Source: Diphasiastrum complanatum (Eukaryota; Streptophyta; Lycopodiopsida; Lycopodiales; Lycopodiaceae). Taken from it: 64,000 nt of DNA. The position numbers and the translations under genes are program-made. The notes below the pieces were generated by a model that saw only the letters and a list, made by a program, of their open reading frames with translations, was not told the DNA's origin and searched no databases. Below are positions 52,901 through 64,000 of this stretch, in pieces (positions within the stretch are counted from its first letter, which is position 1; the number at the start of each line of letters is the position of its first letter). The DNA lies in NCBI GenBank assembly GCA_029204225.1, contig CM055113.1:34066329-34130328 (forward strand), given 5' to 3'.

Positions 52901-53757
52901 TCACTCTCTGCACCCTCACACTCATCCTCATTAGTAAGGTTAGCTTGCTTAGATTGGTTATTCTTCTTGAAACATTTTGATGCATAATGTCCTTTCTTTC
53001 CACAGAAAAAACACTTGATCTTTGACAACTTCTTCTTGACACTGGATGTTGCACGTTGTGAGGACTGATCCTCACCACCTTCTTTGGCTTTGTCCTTCTT
53101 GAAGTGTTGTTGTCCTTTGCCCTTGCCTCTTGACTTGTCTCTGATGAAGAGTGCTTTGTCATCTCCACCATCTTTCAATGAAAGTCTATTGATCCTCAGC
53201 ATTTTGTTCTCTTGCCTGCTTTCTTCAGCAATGAGAACACCTTGTAGTGTCTCCAAGGATGGAAGATCCTCTCTAACAACATAAGTCTACACAATATTGT
53301 CATACTCATCTCTAAGTCCATTTAGGACTACTTGAACAAGTTCAGTGTTCTTAAGAGCATCACTAATGCCAGCTAACTCTTGATGAAAATCCTTAACTCT
53401 CATGACATATGATGAAGCACTCTCATCTACTCTCTGATAACTTAGAAATATTTGGTTTCTAAGTGTAAGCAATCTAGAAGTATTTTTGATTGAGTATCCC
53501 AAGCTTCCTTGGCAGTGGTGCATGTACTGATCTCTCTTAACACTTCTTTGGTAACATTCATTTTTATAAAATGAAGGGCAATTCTGGTTCTTTTGTGGAA
53601 TGCTGCAGCTTCGTTACGTGCAGCAGGTTCTTCTTCAGCTCCACTCACAATATCCATTACTAATCAACAATGATTCCATTCTGATCTTCCACATTGCATA
53701 ATTGGAAGATGTTAATCTCTCACTGTGCTCTAAGAAATGTGAACCAGATGAAGACAT
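49919..53757 (-). pseudogene. Copia gag-pol polyprotein, a few breaks
   Basis: Gag starts at 53757 (MSSSGSHFLEH) with a shift near 53655, another near 53480 and a TAG at 53287-53289. The 968-codon frame 53256-50350 then holds: knuckle CFFCGKKGHYASKC (residues about 82-95), protease WWIDSGASSHM, LWHKRLGHPN, integrase with DDYTRHSW, DLRSDSGGEY and HQNGVAKRKNRT, and RT with FDVSNAFLNGHL and YVDDIIL. The integrase motif normally reads NGVAERKNR; the catalytic Glu is Lys here, so integration should be lost. A shift near 50355 moves RNase H into the frame at 50094-50357 (SLSSCEAEYKSL); the tail ADLLTKPL is at about 50005. Otherwise it is well preserved. Confidence 0.93.
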
Positions 53758-54520
53758 CTTCTTGGTGAGAAATTCTAGTTATGACAAAGAATGGAGTTGA
53801 AAGGATGTTGCTTGCTATCTCAATCTAGGATCTAACACAGATGTTGATCCACCCTATAAAATCTAGCAACAGATGTGAGAACAAATTCTCAATACAGAAA
53901 ATCAATCTATCTTGAATTTGGATCTTGCTTCAGTCACAAAAGAAGAAGCACATGCAAGCAAGAAGTCTATCTCTCCCACGAGTTTCAATGTACTGAAAAA
54001 CTCCCTAGGAACTTACTTTCAACTCAAACACAGTAATATGTGTGAAATGAAAAGTCTAAGACCTCAGAACACTCACTTCTATCCAATCCTACTTGATTGA
54101 CAGTGAAAATTGATGAAAAATGGTGAAAAAGACAGATGTGTGCTCACTTTGGCATATCCCACGAGTTGAGTACCCTCTCAAACTCTCTGATTGCCTAAAG
54201 CTCTTCTAAAAACAAATCAAATTGATCTAGAAACAAGAGCAACACATTCTACTCTCCAATACCTATCCAACAAGCTATAGAACATCAAATTTGGATCATT
54301 CCTTGAGAAGTAGCACTCATTAATGACGGCTGATTTCACATGTGTGAGCTCTCTATCCGTACAGAGCTCCGTTGGATCAGATCAGCCTTGATTTGATCAA
54401 CTTATGATCCACAGATTGCTTTTTTCTCAGCGAGTTTGAATCCTTTTCCAAAATCCGAGTTCCTGCAAGCAAAAACACTGATGATCTGATGTATACTCCC
54501 TCACCTCTTCAAACAATGAA

Positions 54521-54532
54521 GCTCTGATACCA
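54521..54532 (-). other. Copia primer binding site
   Basis: The minus strand reads TGGTATCAGAGC, complementary to the 3' end of initiator tRNA-Met, directly next to the LTR end CTTCACA. Confidence 0.93.
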
Positions 54533-55262
54533 TGTGAAGCTTTTAGCACGTGTGAACTTCACCACACACCCTACAGGATCTTATTGAGGTGTTGTGATTG
54601 CACAAGATTGATCAAAGAACCATATGCTTGAAAAATCTAAGGCAAGAGCACAATGGCATACATCTGATGAAAAAATCTAACTCTTCACTATGAGAAATGA
54701 ATGTCAGAAATAATTCTAAGTGTTCAGTATGGGAAAAAGAGGCTGCTCTCAGGGAGAGAGAGAAAATCATACATAGAAAACTCGGGTAGAGAGAGAATGA
54801 GTCCAAAACACCAAAATCTCAATATTCACAATATGGGAAAACATGTCCAGCTTTCCCTACATGAGAGAGACTCGAATTCCTATAGTGGAGTTGCATGGAA
54901 AGTCCACTTAACTGAACTAATTCACCTACCAGAGATCCACATGTATAACTGCATGCATGTATGGTCCATATACTGCATGTCAACTCATAAAATCGCCTAG
55001 ACATGTGTAGATCACAGAAACTACTTTGCATGTTGCATGCACTGATTGCATGTGGCTTGCATGCATACAGTAAGACTTTGCATGCTATCAAAACATCTGC
55101 ATGTCATTACAATTAAACCTATCTAGCTCAAATCCGAGCTACACTAGAAGGATATGTTCTCAATTCACACTCCTTATATATACAACATGAAATCTAGTGG
55201 AAATTATCATGGTCATGACCCCAAACTCAAGGTAGGAAGATCATATTTTAATAATCTTCACA
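54533..55262 (-). repeat. 5' LTR of the copia element
   Basis: 730 bp; TGTGAAG on one strand end and CTTCACA on the other. The minus strand has a TATATATAAGG TATA box at about 55174-55184. The other LTR copy has one change in this box. The sequence after 55262 (ATTTTCTC) has no counterpart at the other end because that LTR is truncated. Confidence 0.92.
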
Positions 55263-55646
55263 ATTTTCTCATTTCAATAAAGCAGATTGGTTCCCTTCAG
55301 AATTGGATTGATGAATGTCCTTGCTCTTCTTCTTTCCTCCTCCATCTCTCATGCTTTCTTTGGGTTTGCTAATTGTTGGATCTGAATGTTATTGAGATTG
55401 TGTGTTATTATATTTTTTATGAGAGAGAAAGGGAGAGAGAGAAAGGGTAAGCTATCTTTGTTGTGGATCGTAGGGTTAATGGATGTTAGAGTTAAATGTG
55501 AATCCTACATTCATGATTGAAATCTGAACTACACTATCGCTCTCATGGAAACGAACCTACGCGCGACAACTAACTTCGTCTCTTTGATGCTAGATTGACT
55601 AGATCTTGGATTCAGGTTAGGCAAGAAAAGAAACCCCCTACAATTT
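55263..55646 (+). repeat. Probable 3' part of the 5' LTR of a second gypsy element
   Basis: No gene. It ends in CCCCCTACA just before a tRNA-Asp-type primer site, as an LTR would. The copia element above appears inserted into it, so its left part is displaced or missing. GAGAGAGAAAGGG is repeated near 55421-55450. Confidence 0.5.
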
Positions 55647-55664
55647 TGGCGCCGTTGCCGGGGA
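55647..55664 (+). other. Gypsy primer binding site (tRNA-Asp type)
   Basis: TGGCGCCGTTGCCGGGGA is the site used by plant Athila/Tat-type gypsy elements. It marks the start of the internal region of the element at 55665-60890. Confidence 0.9.
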
Positions 55665-56166
55665 GCTACGGCAATTTTTCAATTTGCAGCATGTTTGTTG
55701 GATGGTTAGCTTGCATTAGGCATCTGTCATGGCATGAATAGTGTTAGATTTGCATTTAGGGTTAGTTTGCAAGTGATTTTGCTTGATTTGAGTGGATTTA
55801 GTTGTTTAAAATCTAATCTGATTATAAAACAGGGAAAGCTATTCAGATCACAAATCTTAAGATCCATTTGCATCTGAGATATAAAAAAAACAACAAAAAT
55901 CTGTCAAATCTGCCAGATTTTGGTCAAAAAGAGACATAAATTGTCATCAGAGCTGATAACTTTTTACCCTCTTTCAAAAAACCTTCGCCGAGTTGCAAAC
56001 ACCTTCAATTTTGTCCATAAAACCTTCAGTTTGAAGGGCAAAAATTAATTCTCAACAGATTTCTAGAAACATAAAAAAAACCGCAAAAAAACACCAAAAA
56101 ATCACCAAAACCCTAAAAATACAAAAAAAGAAGATTCGCTCGGCTGATTAACGAAAATGCCATGAT

Positions 56167-57300
56167 TATGTGATTTTTGTCAGGTCTACCTAAACGGATA
56201 GACGTGAGCTGAAACGTCATAATGAGTATGCACTCTTGCAAAATGCTATGGACGATGCGATTCGGGAGGAGGATGAAGATTCAAATGATGAGCCGAATAT
56301 TAGTATGTTGCCCTATACATCAAGGCAGACTACTACGACATCCATCACTATTGCATCAATGAATGCCAATGCTACTGCAGAAATGATGCTCAATGAGTTC
56401 GAGAAACTTGGGAAGAACCAGTAGAAACAGATGGAAAAGTTGCAGTCGCAATTTGATGAGAAGATCAAGGCATTGGAAAATTTTCACGGACAAGCGAACA
56501 AGAAACCTAAAAAGTTTGCGAAGACTTTTTCTACCAAGGAATATGTCTGGTGTTCTATTTGTACAAGAAATAACACAATGAATAAGTGTCCTCAATTGAA
56601 AAAACGAATGGAAATCAGTGTTTGCCATTTGTGTAATTCACCTGATCATGAGACTGCTTTTTACAACTTCAACCCTCGGATAATTCAACAACGGTATGCC
56701 CAAATGGGATATCGAGAACCACAGTATGGAGGCAATCCAATAGCTAGACCGCGACAATCTACTCTTGGATACCCGGAACATTTAGCCTTACCTGCCCCAC
56801 CAAAGCACTCCGCTCCTCCTGCCAATTTGATGGAACCAAAACCGTACATAAGTGCTGAGCAATGGAACTATGGTACTGATCAAGAAGGTGGATCTTCAGA
56901 GGATCTTTAGAACAATATGCTATTTATGCTGCCACTCAACAACAAGCCTCTAGAAATTGGACCAGAGCACCACTTGGATGTTTTGCATGTGGAGAAAATC
57001 ATAGAGTTGCAGAATGTCCAAATAAAGGAAAATTTGTACTATTTAGTCGTGACTGTGGTTATGGGCATTGCTATATAGACTGTCCAGCAGGACCTAAGCC
57101 ACCACCAGCTACAGCTCCTGTAAATTTAATAACAATCAAGCAAAGACCAGCAACCAAGTGCACCCTTGATGGTGGTCACCAGAGCATAGAAGCAAAAAGA
57201 ACCAGTAGCGGATCCAGTACCTGCTGATTCTATACCATTGAACGATACACCAACAACATCGGGAGTCTATCCAAATCCTCATGCAGAAAAATGAAGATAT
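56167..57300 (+). pseudogene. Gypsy gag C-terminal region with zinc-binding clusters
   Basis: The frame 56236-56910 holds an acidic start (REEDEDSNDEP), a helix (EKLQSQFDEKIKALENF) and Cys clusters CSICTRNNTMNKC and CHLCNSPDHETAF. A TAG at 56422-56424 follows a Gln and probably replaced one. Another frame, 56970-57110, continues with CFACGENHRVAEC and CGYGHCYIDC. The usual N-terminal gag domain was not recognised upstream, so it may be lost or divergent. Confidence 0.7.
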
Positions 57301-57306
57301 CAGGAT

Positions 57307-58083
57307 ATGAGACAGTGGATTAAACATCTGCAAGAAGAAGAGGAGCTTGAAGCTGCTAAAGCAACAGTAGAAGTTCATTCTTCATCATTGCAGCCACCAA
57401 GAAATTCACGTACGGATATGAATGACCAGTTGCATCATCATGAAGAACCCTTCAAGATGACTAAACCGGAAGCGCTACAAACAGAACTGCTCATGAATAT
57501 TTTGTCTAGTAAGATCAATATTTCATTGGGAGAGTTCCTCAAGTTGGTGCCAAAAGCAAAAGAAGTCTTAGTGCAAAAGTTAGCTCAAGTCAAACCAAAA
57601 GTCCATCAGGAGCCACTTTTTTGCGCTAGATTTGAAGAATCTAACGAAGTATTCCATGTTGGAGCCGCTTGGGAAAGTGAACAAAAGAATATCACTCTGC
57701 CGATACAGCATACACAATTTCTTAAGGAAGCAGCTGTGATAGATGGCGATTCAGGAGTTAATCTGATTTTTACAAAGCTATGTGCAAAATGGGGCCTTAC
57801 AAAGATCAAGCCTGTTACTTTTGCCATTAAGCTAGCCGATCAAACGACAGTTCATTCACGAGGAATGGTTGGAGATATACCTGTCAGAATTGTGGGAGTA
57901 CAGTTCGTCATTACTTTTGTAGTGATGGACTTACCAGAAGCGCCAAATGTCTACCGAGTTCTATTGGGACGTCCATGGTTACGAGTTGCGCAAGTAATTC
58001 ATAACTGGAGTACCGGAAAATCACGTTTAAAAATCGTGAACATGCAATTAAAGTTGACCCTACAACTTGGACTATCAAACTAG
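57307..58083 (+). pseudogene. Gypsy protease region
   Basis: A 258-codon open frame. The protease-like part has AAVIDGDSGVNLIF, with the Asp-Ser-Gly triad shifted by an extra residue compared with the common DSGSG form, then TFVVMDLPEAP and LLGRPWLRVAQVIHNWS. This Athila/Tat-like layout has a long segment before the protease. Expression would need the upstream frame repaired. Confidence 0.8.
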
Positions 58084-58834
58084 TGGTTCAAAAAGAAGAT
58101 GATGATTCGTCAACAACGGATCACACTTGTTACCATCCAGAGAAAAAATTGGGAGCTCATTACAATTCTCAAATGGATACTGTCAACTGGAATGAAGCTC
58201 TTGCAACGATTGATTGTACAGCAGCATATATGTGTCAACAAGATAATCAATCCGATTTGAGCGAGATTTCCTTATTAGATCAAACTTTGGATACACCAAT
58301 CACATTTCCACTGAATGTGCTGAATGTAGCCTGGATATCAACGGAACCTATACCAGATCCGATTGAGGATGATCTCATACATGTGAGTCATGCCTTGACT
58401 TATGATGGCAATGCTGAACTTACAGATGAAGAGATTCTAAATCATATGGATCCGACCAGATTTGGAGTGCGTAATGTTCCTGATGAACCAACAATAAAAC
58501 CGCCTAAAGCAATTATATTGAAAGAAGATAGGATCACATGATTGATGACAGAGAAACAAGCTAAGCAACATTATAATACGGTCCTGAAATGGAAAAATCC
58601 TCCTCAAAAGATTGATTCAAAGAATGTGCCACCCTTATTGGATAAAGACAAAGGAAAAGTCAAGGATGATTCTACAAGTCAGAATTCTAGCAAGACATCA
58701 TCATCTCGGAAGTCATCACCTCCACGATCAATTCCTGCTAAGAAAGCTAAGCGAAGATCCAAGACAAGTCCTTTAAAAAAGGAACAAACAAATATAGTCC
58801 AGCATGATATGCCGAGCATTTTAAACGTTATACA
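58083..58834 (+). pseudogene. Gypsy linker between protease and RT
   Basis: Acidic frame 58083-58541, then a Lys/Ser-rich frame 58542-58940 after a TGA, with no known domain. Such long linkers occur in Athila-type pol. The same frame before and after the stop suggests one former protein. Confidence 0.55.
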
Positions 58835-59650
58835 TTGGATGATGTGGTTATCATGTTACCTAAAGCACATCGTGAACCTGAAGAACACATGCCAAAATCA
58901 AAAGGGATTTACGATGGCCCAGCTAGGACGCAACCAATGAATCTTGCTGAACTAGGAAAACCGAAAAAGATTGTACAAGTTGGATCACAACTTAATCCTG
59001 AACAGTATCAAGCACTCCACATGCTACTTATTAAGTATTAGGATTGCTTTGCATGGACTTATCAAGATCCAAAGGGTATTCCGACATCAGTTATTGAACA
59101 TACCATACCTTTAGTACCTGAAGGTTACAAAGTTCTATCGCTGTAATCCTAATGTTGCGGACCTGATAAAGAAAGAACTTCAGAGATTGCTTGACGCCGA
59201 TTTCATTTATGAGATCGAGCATACCGAATGGATTTCACCGATTGTCATTGTTCCTAAGAAAAATGAGAAATTGCGAATTTGTGTGAATTTCAAAGCATTG
59301 AACAAAGTGACGCGGAAGGATCACTTTCCGTTACCTTTTACTGAAAGCATTTTAGTCGCCTTGCTGGATCCGAAGCTTATAGTTTCTTGGATGAATTTAG
59401 TGTTTACAACCAGGTTAAGATTGCACCTGCCAATCGCCACAAAACCGCTTTTGCAACAGAATGGGGCAGCTATGCTTACAAAGTAATGTCATTTGACTCT
59501 GTAATGCACCAAGTTCGTTCCAAAGAGTAATGCAATTTGCTTTTAAAGATTATCTACTGAAATTCCTTGAAATTTACTTGGATGACTTGGGAGTCTAGTA
59601 CAGATGCAGACCACCTGGATCGATTGGAGAAAGTATTTGAAAGATGTCGC
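58835..59650 (+). pseudogene. Gypsy reverse transcriptase
   Basis: It opens with QLNPEQYQALHMLL, DCFAWTYQDPKGIP and IEHTIPL. After a shift it continues with NPNVADLIKKELQRLL, FIYEIEHTEWISPIVIVPKK, LRICVNFKALNKVTRKDHFP and, in a further frame, VKIAPANRHKTAFATEWGSY. The active site EIYLDDL is at about 59575-59597. A TAG at 59039-59041 and several shifts break it. The PFGLCNAP box has degenerated. Confidence 0.85.
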
Positions 59651-59849
59651 AAATATCATATTTCTTTAAATCTAGAAAAATGCTAGATATGGGTTTCCCA
59701 TGGAGTTGACATGCAATATCGAGACATGGTATTGCCACCGCCAACAACAATTCGTGGAGTTTATGTGTTTATGGGTCATGCGAACTACTATCAGATTTTT
59801 ATTATCTTCTTTGCGGATTTAGCACGACTATATACAAACTGACTATTGT

Positions 59850-60300
59850 TCCTATTTGGACAGTAGAAGCGTTATAAGCCTTTGAAAAGTTTAAAAAAGC
59901 ATTAATTTCAGCACCAATACTGCGTTCTCCAGATTGGACAATAGAATTTCATGTTCATACGGATGTCTCAAAATACGCCATTGGATCAGTTTTGATACAA
60001 CCAGGTGATTATAAGAAGGATTATGCTATACGCTTTGCAATCGGACAGCTTACAGATCTGGGGAGGAATTATTCAACAATAGAATGTGAAGCGTTAGCCA
60101 TGATTTTTTCTGTTCGAAAATTCACTACCTCATGGAAACTCACTTTGTATTTTATACGGATCACCAACCGTTACTTTACTTGGTAAACAAGACGTGCACT
60201 ACTGGACGTATTGCAAGATGGTTATTGTTATTGACTAAATTTGACTTTCGCGTTGTGGTTCAAAAGGGCAAGCAACATCATCTAGCCGATCACGTTTCAC
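59850..60300 (+). pseudogene. Gypsy RNase H
   Basis: ISAPILRSPDW, then VHTDVSKYAIGSVLIQ, NYSTIECEALAMIFSVRKF and, after a shift, VFYTDHQPLLYLVNKT are the standard RNase H segments of gypsy pol, with the Asp, Glu and Asp positions kept. Confidence 0.85.
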
Positions 60301-60890
60301 AAATCGAATCCGCACTAGTTAATACGGAAGTGGATGATGAACTACCAGATGCTGCATTGTTCTATGTTGAAGCAGTACCTAAGTGGGCAGCGAATATTGT
60401 TAAGTACCTGATGCTAGGACAACCTAATGACTCCTTGACAAAAGTACAAAAGAGACCATTGATTTATAAGGCTCAACCTTATCAATTGATTGCAGGACAA
60501 TTGTATCGTCATGGATCAGACAATATTTTATGAAGATGTGTTTTACCGCATGAAGTACCAGATTTAATCATGTTTTCACATGATGACATGGGCGGAGGAC
60601 ACTTCTCTACAGATAATATTGTTCGCAAACTTTTGCAATCAGGTTGTTGGTGGCCTACGCTTCATAAAGACACAAAAAATTTTATTCAGACATGTGATGT
60701 TTGCCAACGAGCACGACGGCCTACTCGACAGAATTATGAACCCTTGCATCCGGTTTTATCGCAAGCACTGTTTGAAAAATGGGGACTGGATTATGTCGGT
60801 CCTACTCACCCTGCCGCGCAAGGATCTCAGGGCCGATACATCATCGTAGCAACTGATTCCTATCTCTCCATCAAATCCGTTTACCAATAA
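60132..60890 (+). pseudogene. Gypsy RNase H end and integrase N-terminus, truncated
   Basis: The frame 60132-60533 runs from RNase H into the linker (FDFRVVVQKGKQHHLADHVS). After a TGA at 60531-60533, at an expected Arg of the LRRCV block, the frame 60570-60890 encodes the HHCC zinc domain (H..GGGHF, then CDVCQRARRPTR) and the start of the catalytic core (WGLDYVGP, IIVATDSY). It stops before the rest of the core. Confidence 0.87.
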
Positions 60891-60912
60891 TGAAACTACT
60901 ATAGCGATTCCC

Positions 60913-61248
60913 TTGACTCTAGACACTCTAGACACTCCAGAAGCACCTGCTTCTCTCCCCACATATACCTTAGTTTGTCTTCTTCGTGAAGATCAACTCC
61001 ATCTATTTGAATACCTTAACAATCATAGAGAGAAACTTGCTTCCCATGATTCTCTACTTCTCGCTGTGCAATCGCACCTTCAGAAGCTAGATACTTCCAT
61101 TGAAGCACTCAAGAAGAAAGTTGCAGTTATCAAAAGTGAAAATTCTTCTCAAATCGCTACTTCAGAAAAGATTCAGCAGTTCGAAAATCAGGTGGAACAG
61201 CACCATACAGCTATCCAGTCATGGGCTGGGCAACTACTTCATCAATAA
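60913..61248 (+). CDS. Short coiled-coil ORF upstream of copia gag
   Basis: 111 codons from ATG 60913. The first 25 residues include two copies of LDT. Residues about 30-105 are heptad-rich (LASHDSLLLAVQSHLQKLDT, EALKKKVAVIKSE, IQQFENQVEQHH) and should form a coiled coil. It ends 200 bp before recognisable copia gag. It may be the N-terminal part of the same gag or an independent piece; I do not recognise a family. Confidence 0.35.
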   Translation: MTLDTLDTPEAPASLPTYTLVCLLREDQLHLFEYLNNHREKLASHDSLLLAVQSHLQKLDTSIEALKKKVAVIKSENSSQIATSEKIQQFENQVEQHHTAIQSWAGQLLHQ

Positions 61249-61255
61249 CGGTTGT

Positions 61256-62504
61256 GTCTTCCGATGAGCAAAAGAAGTGGGATCAACAAGATGAACAAGC
61301 ACATTCCGTCATTGCATTATGGTGAAATAGATCTATGCTTCCACATATTAGCTCTTGCAGGATTTTCAAAAGTGCTTGGGAGACTCTTGCCAAGATGTTT
61401 CAAGTAAAGAATGTGGCAAAAGTGGTCTATCTTTGAAATCAACTTTCTATCTTGAAGATGCAAGAAGGTGATTTGCTTACGAACCACTTGACAAAGATCA
61501 AGGATCATCGAGAGGAACTTCTCAACGTCGATGAGGTGATTGAGGACTCACAATTTGTATCTATTACTCTCAACTCTCTTCCTAATTCTTACCTTCCATT
61601 TTTGTCATCATTGAGCATTTCTCTTAGGGGAGAACAAATCTCCTTCAACGAACTTGTTGGCTTGCTTCTTCTAGAGGAGCAAACAAGGATCAACTTTGGT
61701 GGTGGTGAGCAACAAGATCAAGGTTTCTTCGTGAGAGGCAAAGGTAAAGGCAATTGTAATGGGAAGCCTTCTTCCAACCCCAGCACTTCCAAACATGATC
61801 AAAGCCCTAAGAAAGCTCAAGATCAAGGACAAGGCTCCAAGAAGAAGAGTAAGTGCCACTATTGCAAGAAGTTTGGGCATCATATCAAAGAATGTAAGAA
61901 GAGGCTTGCAAATGAAAAAGGAAGAGGTAACGATACTAGTGCAACAACCATTACTTTGGAGCAACAATTTGAAGAAAAGGATGATCTTTTCAACAATGAT
62001 TATGCTTTTGTCACTTATACTCTCATCATAGATGCTCTTGTATTTCTAGACAAGGAGCAACATCGTATCGATGATAATGCCTTATGGATCTATCCCTTGG
62101 AGTACCTCACTATTGAAAAAGAAGACGCTTCGGATAACACGATTAATTTTTTGAATATTACCACTACCTTTGATTCTTTATCAGGAAAGTTTCATATGAA
62201 AAAATTTGACAAAAGATGGGAACTTCCGTTTTTGATTTTTCAGTATATACACTTAACTGCCAATAGGCCAATTATGAACTCGTATAAAGTGATTGTCGCT
62301 CAAACTATTGCTTCCATGTACTGTTGTAGCGAACACGATACCTTTATGGATGAGGTCAAATACATTGTTCTTTCTTCTCAAAATAATGGCTTCATGAGAG
62401 GAAGATTGTATGAAATTTTAAACAACCTATTTCTACACGAATTGTTCCCTGGGCTCAAGTTTACTTTACCAAAAAATGCTAAATTTCTTTTGGTGGGCAG
62501 TTAG
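61256..62504 (+). CDS. Copia-type gag fused in frame to an unknown C-terminal domain (copy C)
   Basis: Gag begins near 61256 (SSDEQKKWDQQDE) with stops near 61321 and 61434. From 61452 a single 350-codon frame is open to the TAG at 62502. It holds UBN2 gag (LKMQEGDLLTNHLTKI, LNSLPNSYLPFL, LLLLEEQTR), a Lys/Gly-rich linker and the knuckle CHYCKKFGHHIKEC at about residues 136-149. Instead of protease and pol, about 150 residues of unknown sequence follow (FLDKEQHRIDDNALWIYP, KRWELPFLIFQYIHL, NSYKVIVAQTIASMYCC, LFLHELFPGLKFTLPK). That part is similar to 3-476. There is no DSGA protease motif. A fusion within a non-autonomous element is the simplest reading. Confidence 0.7.
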
Positions 62505-62532
62505 CACTCCATCTCAAGGGTGCTAACTGCCC
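62495..62532. other. Perfect 13-bp hairpin before a CT tract
   Basis: GGGCAGTTAGCAC (62495-62507) pairs with GTGCTAACTGCCC (62520-62532) over a 12-base loop. It overlaps the stop codon of the gag-fusion ORF and corresponds in position to the hairpin at 497-540. Confidence 0.88.
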
Positions 62533-62569
62533 CCTGAGAAACTTTGCTAGTTGTGGGTATGGTTGGTGG

Positions 62570-62571
<2 letters not shown>

Positions 62572-62629
<58 letters not shown>
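62572..62629. repeat. (TC)29 microsatellite
   Basis: 58 bases. The left flank TTGTGGGTATGGTTGG is shared with the tract at 571-686. Confidence 0.97.

Positions 62630-64000
<1,371 letters not shown>

Larger units (their letters stand above)
49614..55262 (-). mobile_element. Ty1/copia LTR retrotransposon, nearly complete, 3' LTR truncated
   Basis: On the minus strand: 5' LTR 55262-54533, primer site 54532-54521 (TGGTATCAGAGC), gag from 53757, pol to about 49920, polypurine tract AAGGAGGAG at 49905-49913, and a 291-bp piece of the 3' LTR, 49904-49614. The LTR has matching ends (TGTGAAG and CTTCACA). The two LTR pieces differ at about 12 of 291 positions. The missing 3' LTR portion is replaced by copy B of the coiled-coil family. 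Confidence 0.93.
55665..60890 (+). mobile_element. Second Ty3/gypsy element, decayed, truncated in integrase
   Basis: The order is primer site, leader (55665-56160), gag with Cys clusters, protease, RT, RNase H, integrase zinc domain and first catalytic Asp. It breaks off after SIKSVYQ at 60890, where unrelated coiled-coil and copia gag sequence begins. The 3' LTR was not found. Several stops and frameshifts are present. Confidence 0.88.

Noticed and set aside
62497-62550. Helitron 3' end (hairpin then CTAG/T)
   Set aside because: Homology between the two copies continues through the supposed end, the hairpin-to-CTAG spacing differs, and no 5' TC end or Rep/helicase was seen. Kept only as a test in the hairpin finding.

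Overview
This window is nuclear DNA of a land plant, probably one with a large, repeat-rich genome. The evidence is two spliced plant gene models (a CASP-like membrane protein and a bHLH transcription factor), plant-type Ty1/copia and Ty3/gypsy LTR retrotransposons with tRNA-Met- and tRNA-Asp-type primer binding sites, MITE and foldback elements, and very long CT/GA tracts. The species cannot be named from the sequence alone. A seed-free vascular plant is possible but only guessed at.

Layout. 1-6.1 kb: two diverged copies of a repeat carrying a long (CT)n tract, one preceded by a decayed ORF that recurs at 62.0-62.5 kb. 6.2-12.7 kb: unrecognised ORF pieces, a gypsy LTR fragment with a nested MITE, a gypsy RT scrap, an LTR-like block full of TCGCGAA motifs, a copia gag scrap, a (GA)n tract and two foldback elements. 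13.4-16.5 kb: CASP-like gene, minus strand, three exons. 17.8-22.8 kb: a gypsy element with both LTRs and a 5-bp target duplication but a deleted pol. 23.2-23.6 kb: gypsy integrase scrap. 26.2-27.5 kb: bHLH gene, minus strand, two exons. 28-36 kb: no gene; tandem repeats, two related MITEs, a roughly 870-bp foldback element and a compound CT/CA tract. 36.7-38.5 kb: decayed copia, minus strand. 38.8-41.5 kb and 48.4-49.6 kb: two members of an unrecognised coiled-coil ORF family that end at a polypurine tract. 41.5-45.3 kb: copia leader with three tandem primer-binding-like sites, minisatellites and a long palindrome. 45.8-48.3 kb: decayed, apparently intron-containing transposase-like gene. 49.6-55.3 kb: nearly complete copia element, minus strand. 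55.3-60.9 kb: decayed gypsy element. 60.9-64 kb: copia-type gag fused in one frame to an unknown domain, then a hairpin and two long CT tracts.

Only the CASP-like and bHLH genes look like functional host genes: the first predicts a four-span plasma-membrane protein, the second a nuclear DNA-binding protein. They are about 10 kb apart and nothing suggests they act together. The rest is nested mobile DNA. Its reading frames are repeatedly broken by stops one C-to-T change away from Gln or Arg codons, as expected of methylated, silenced elements. The most unusual items are the gag-plus-unknown-domain ORF with a homologue at the other end of the window, and the coiled-coil ORF family next to a polypurine tract.
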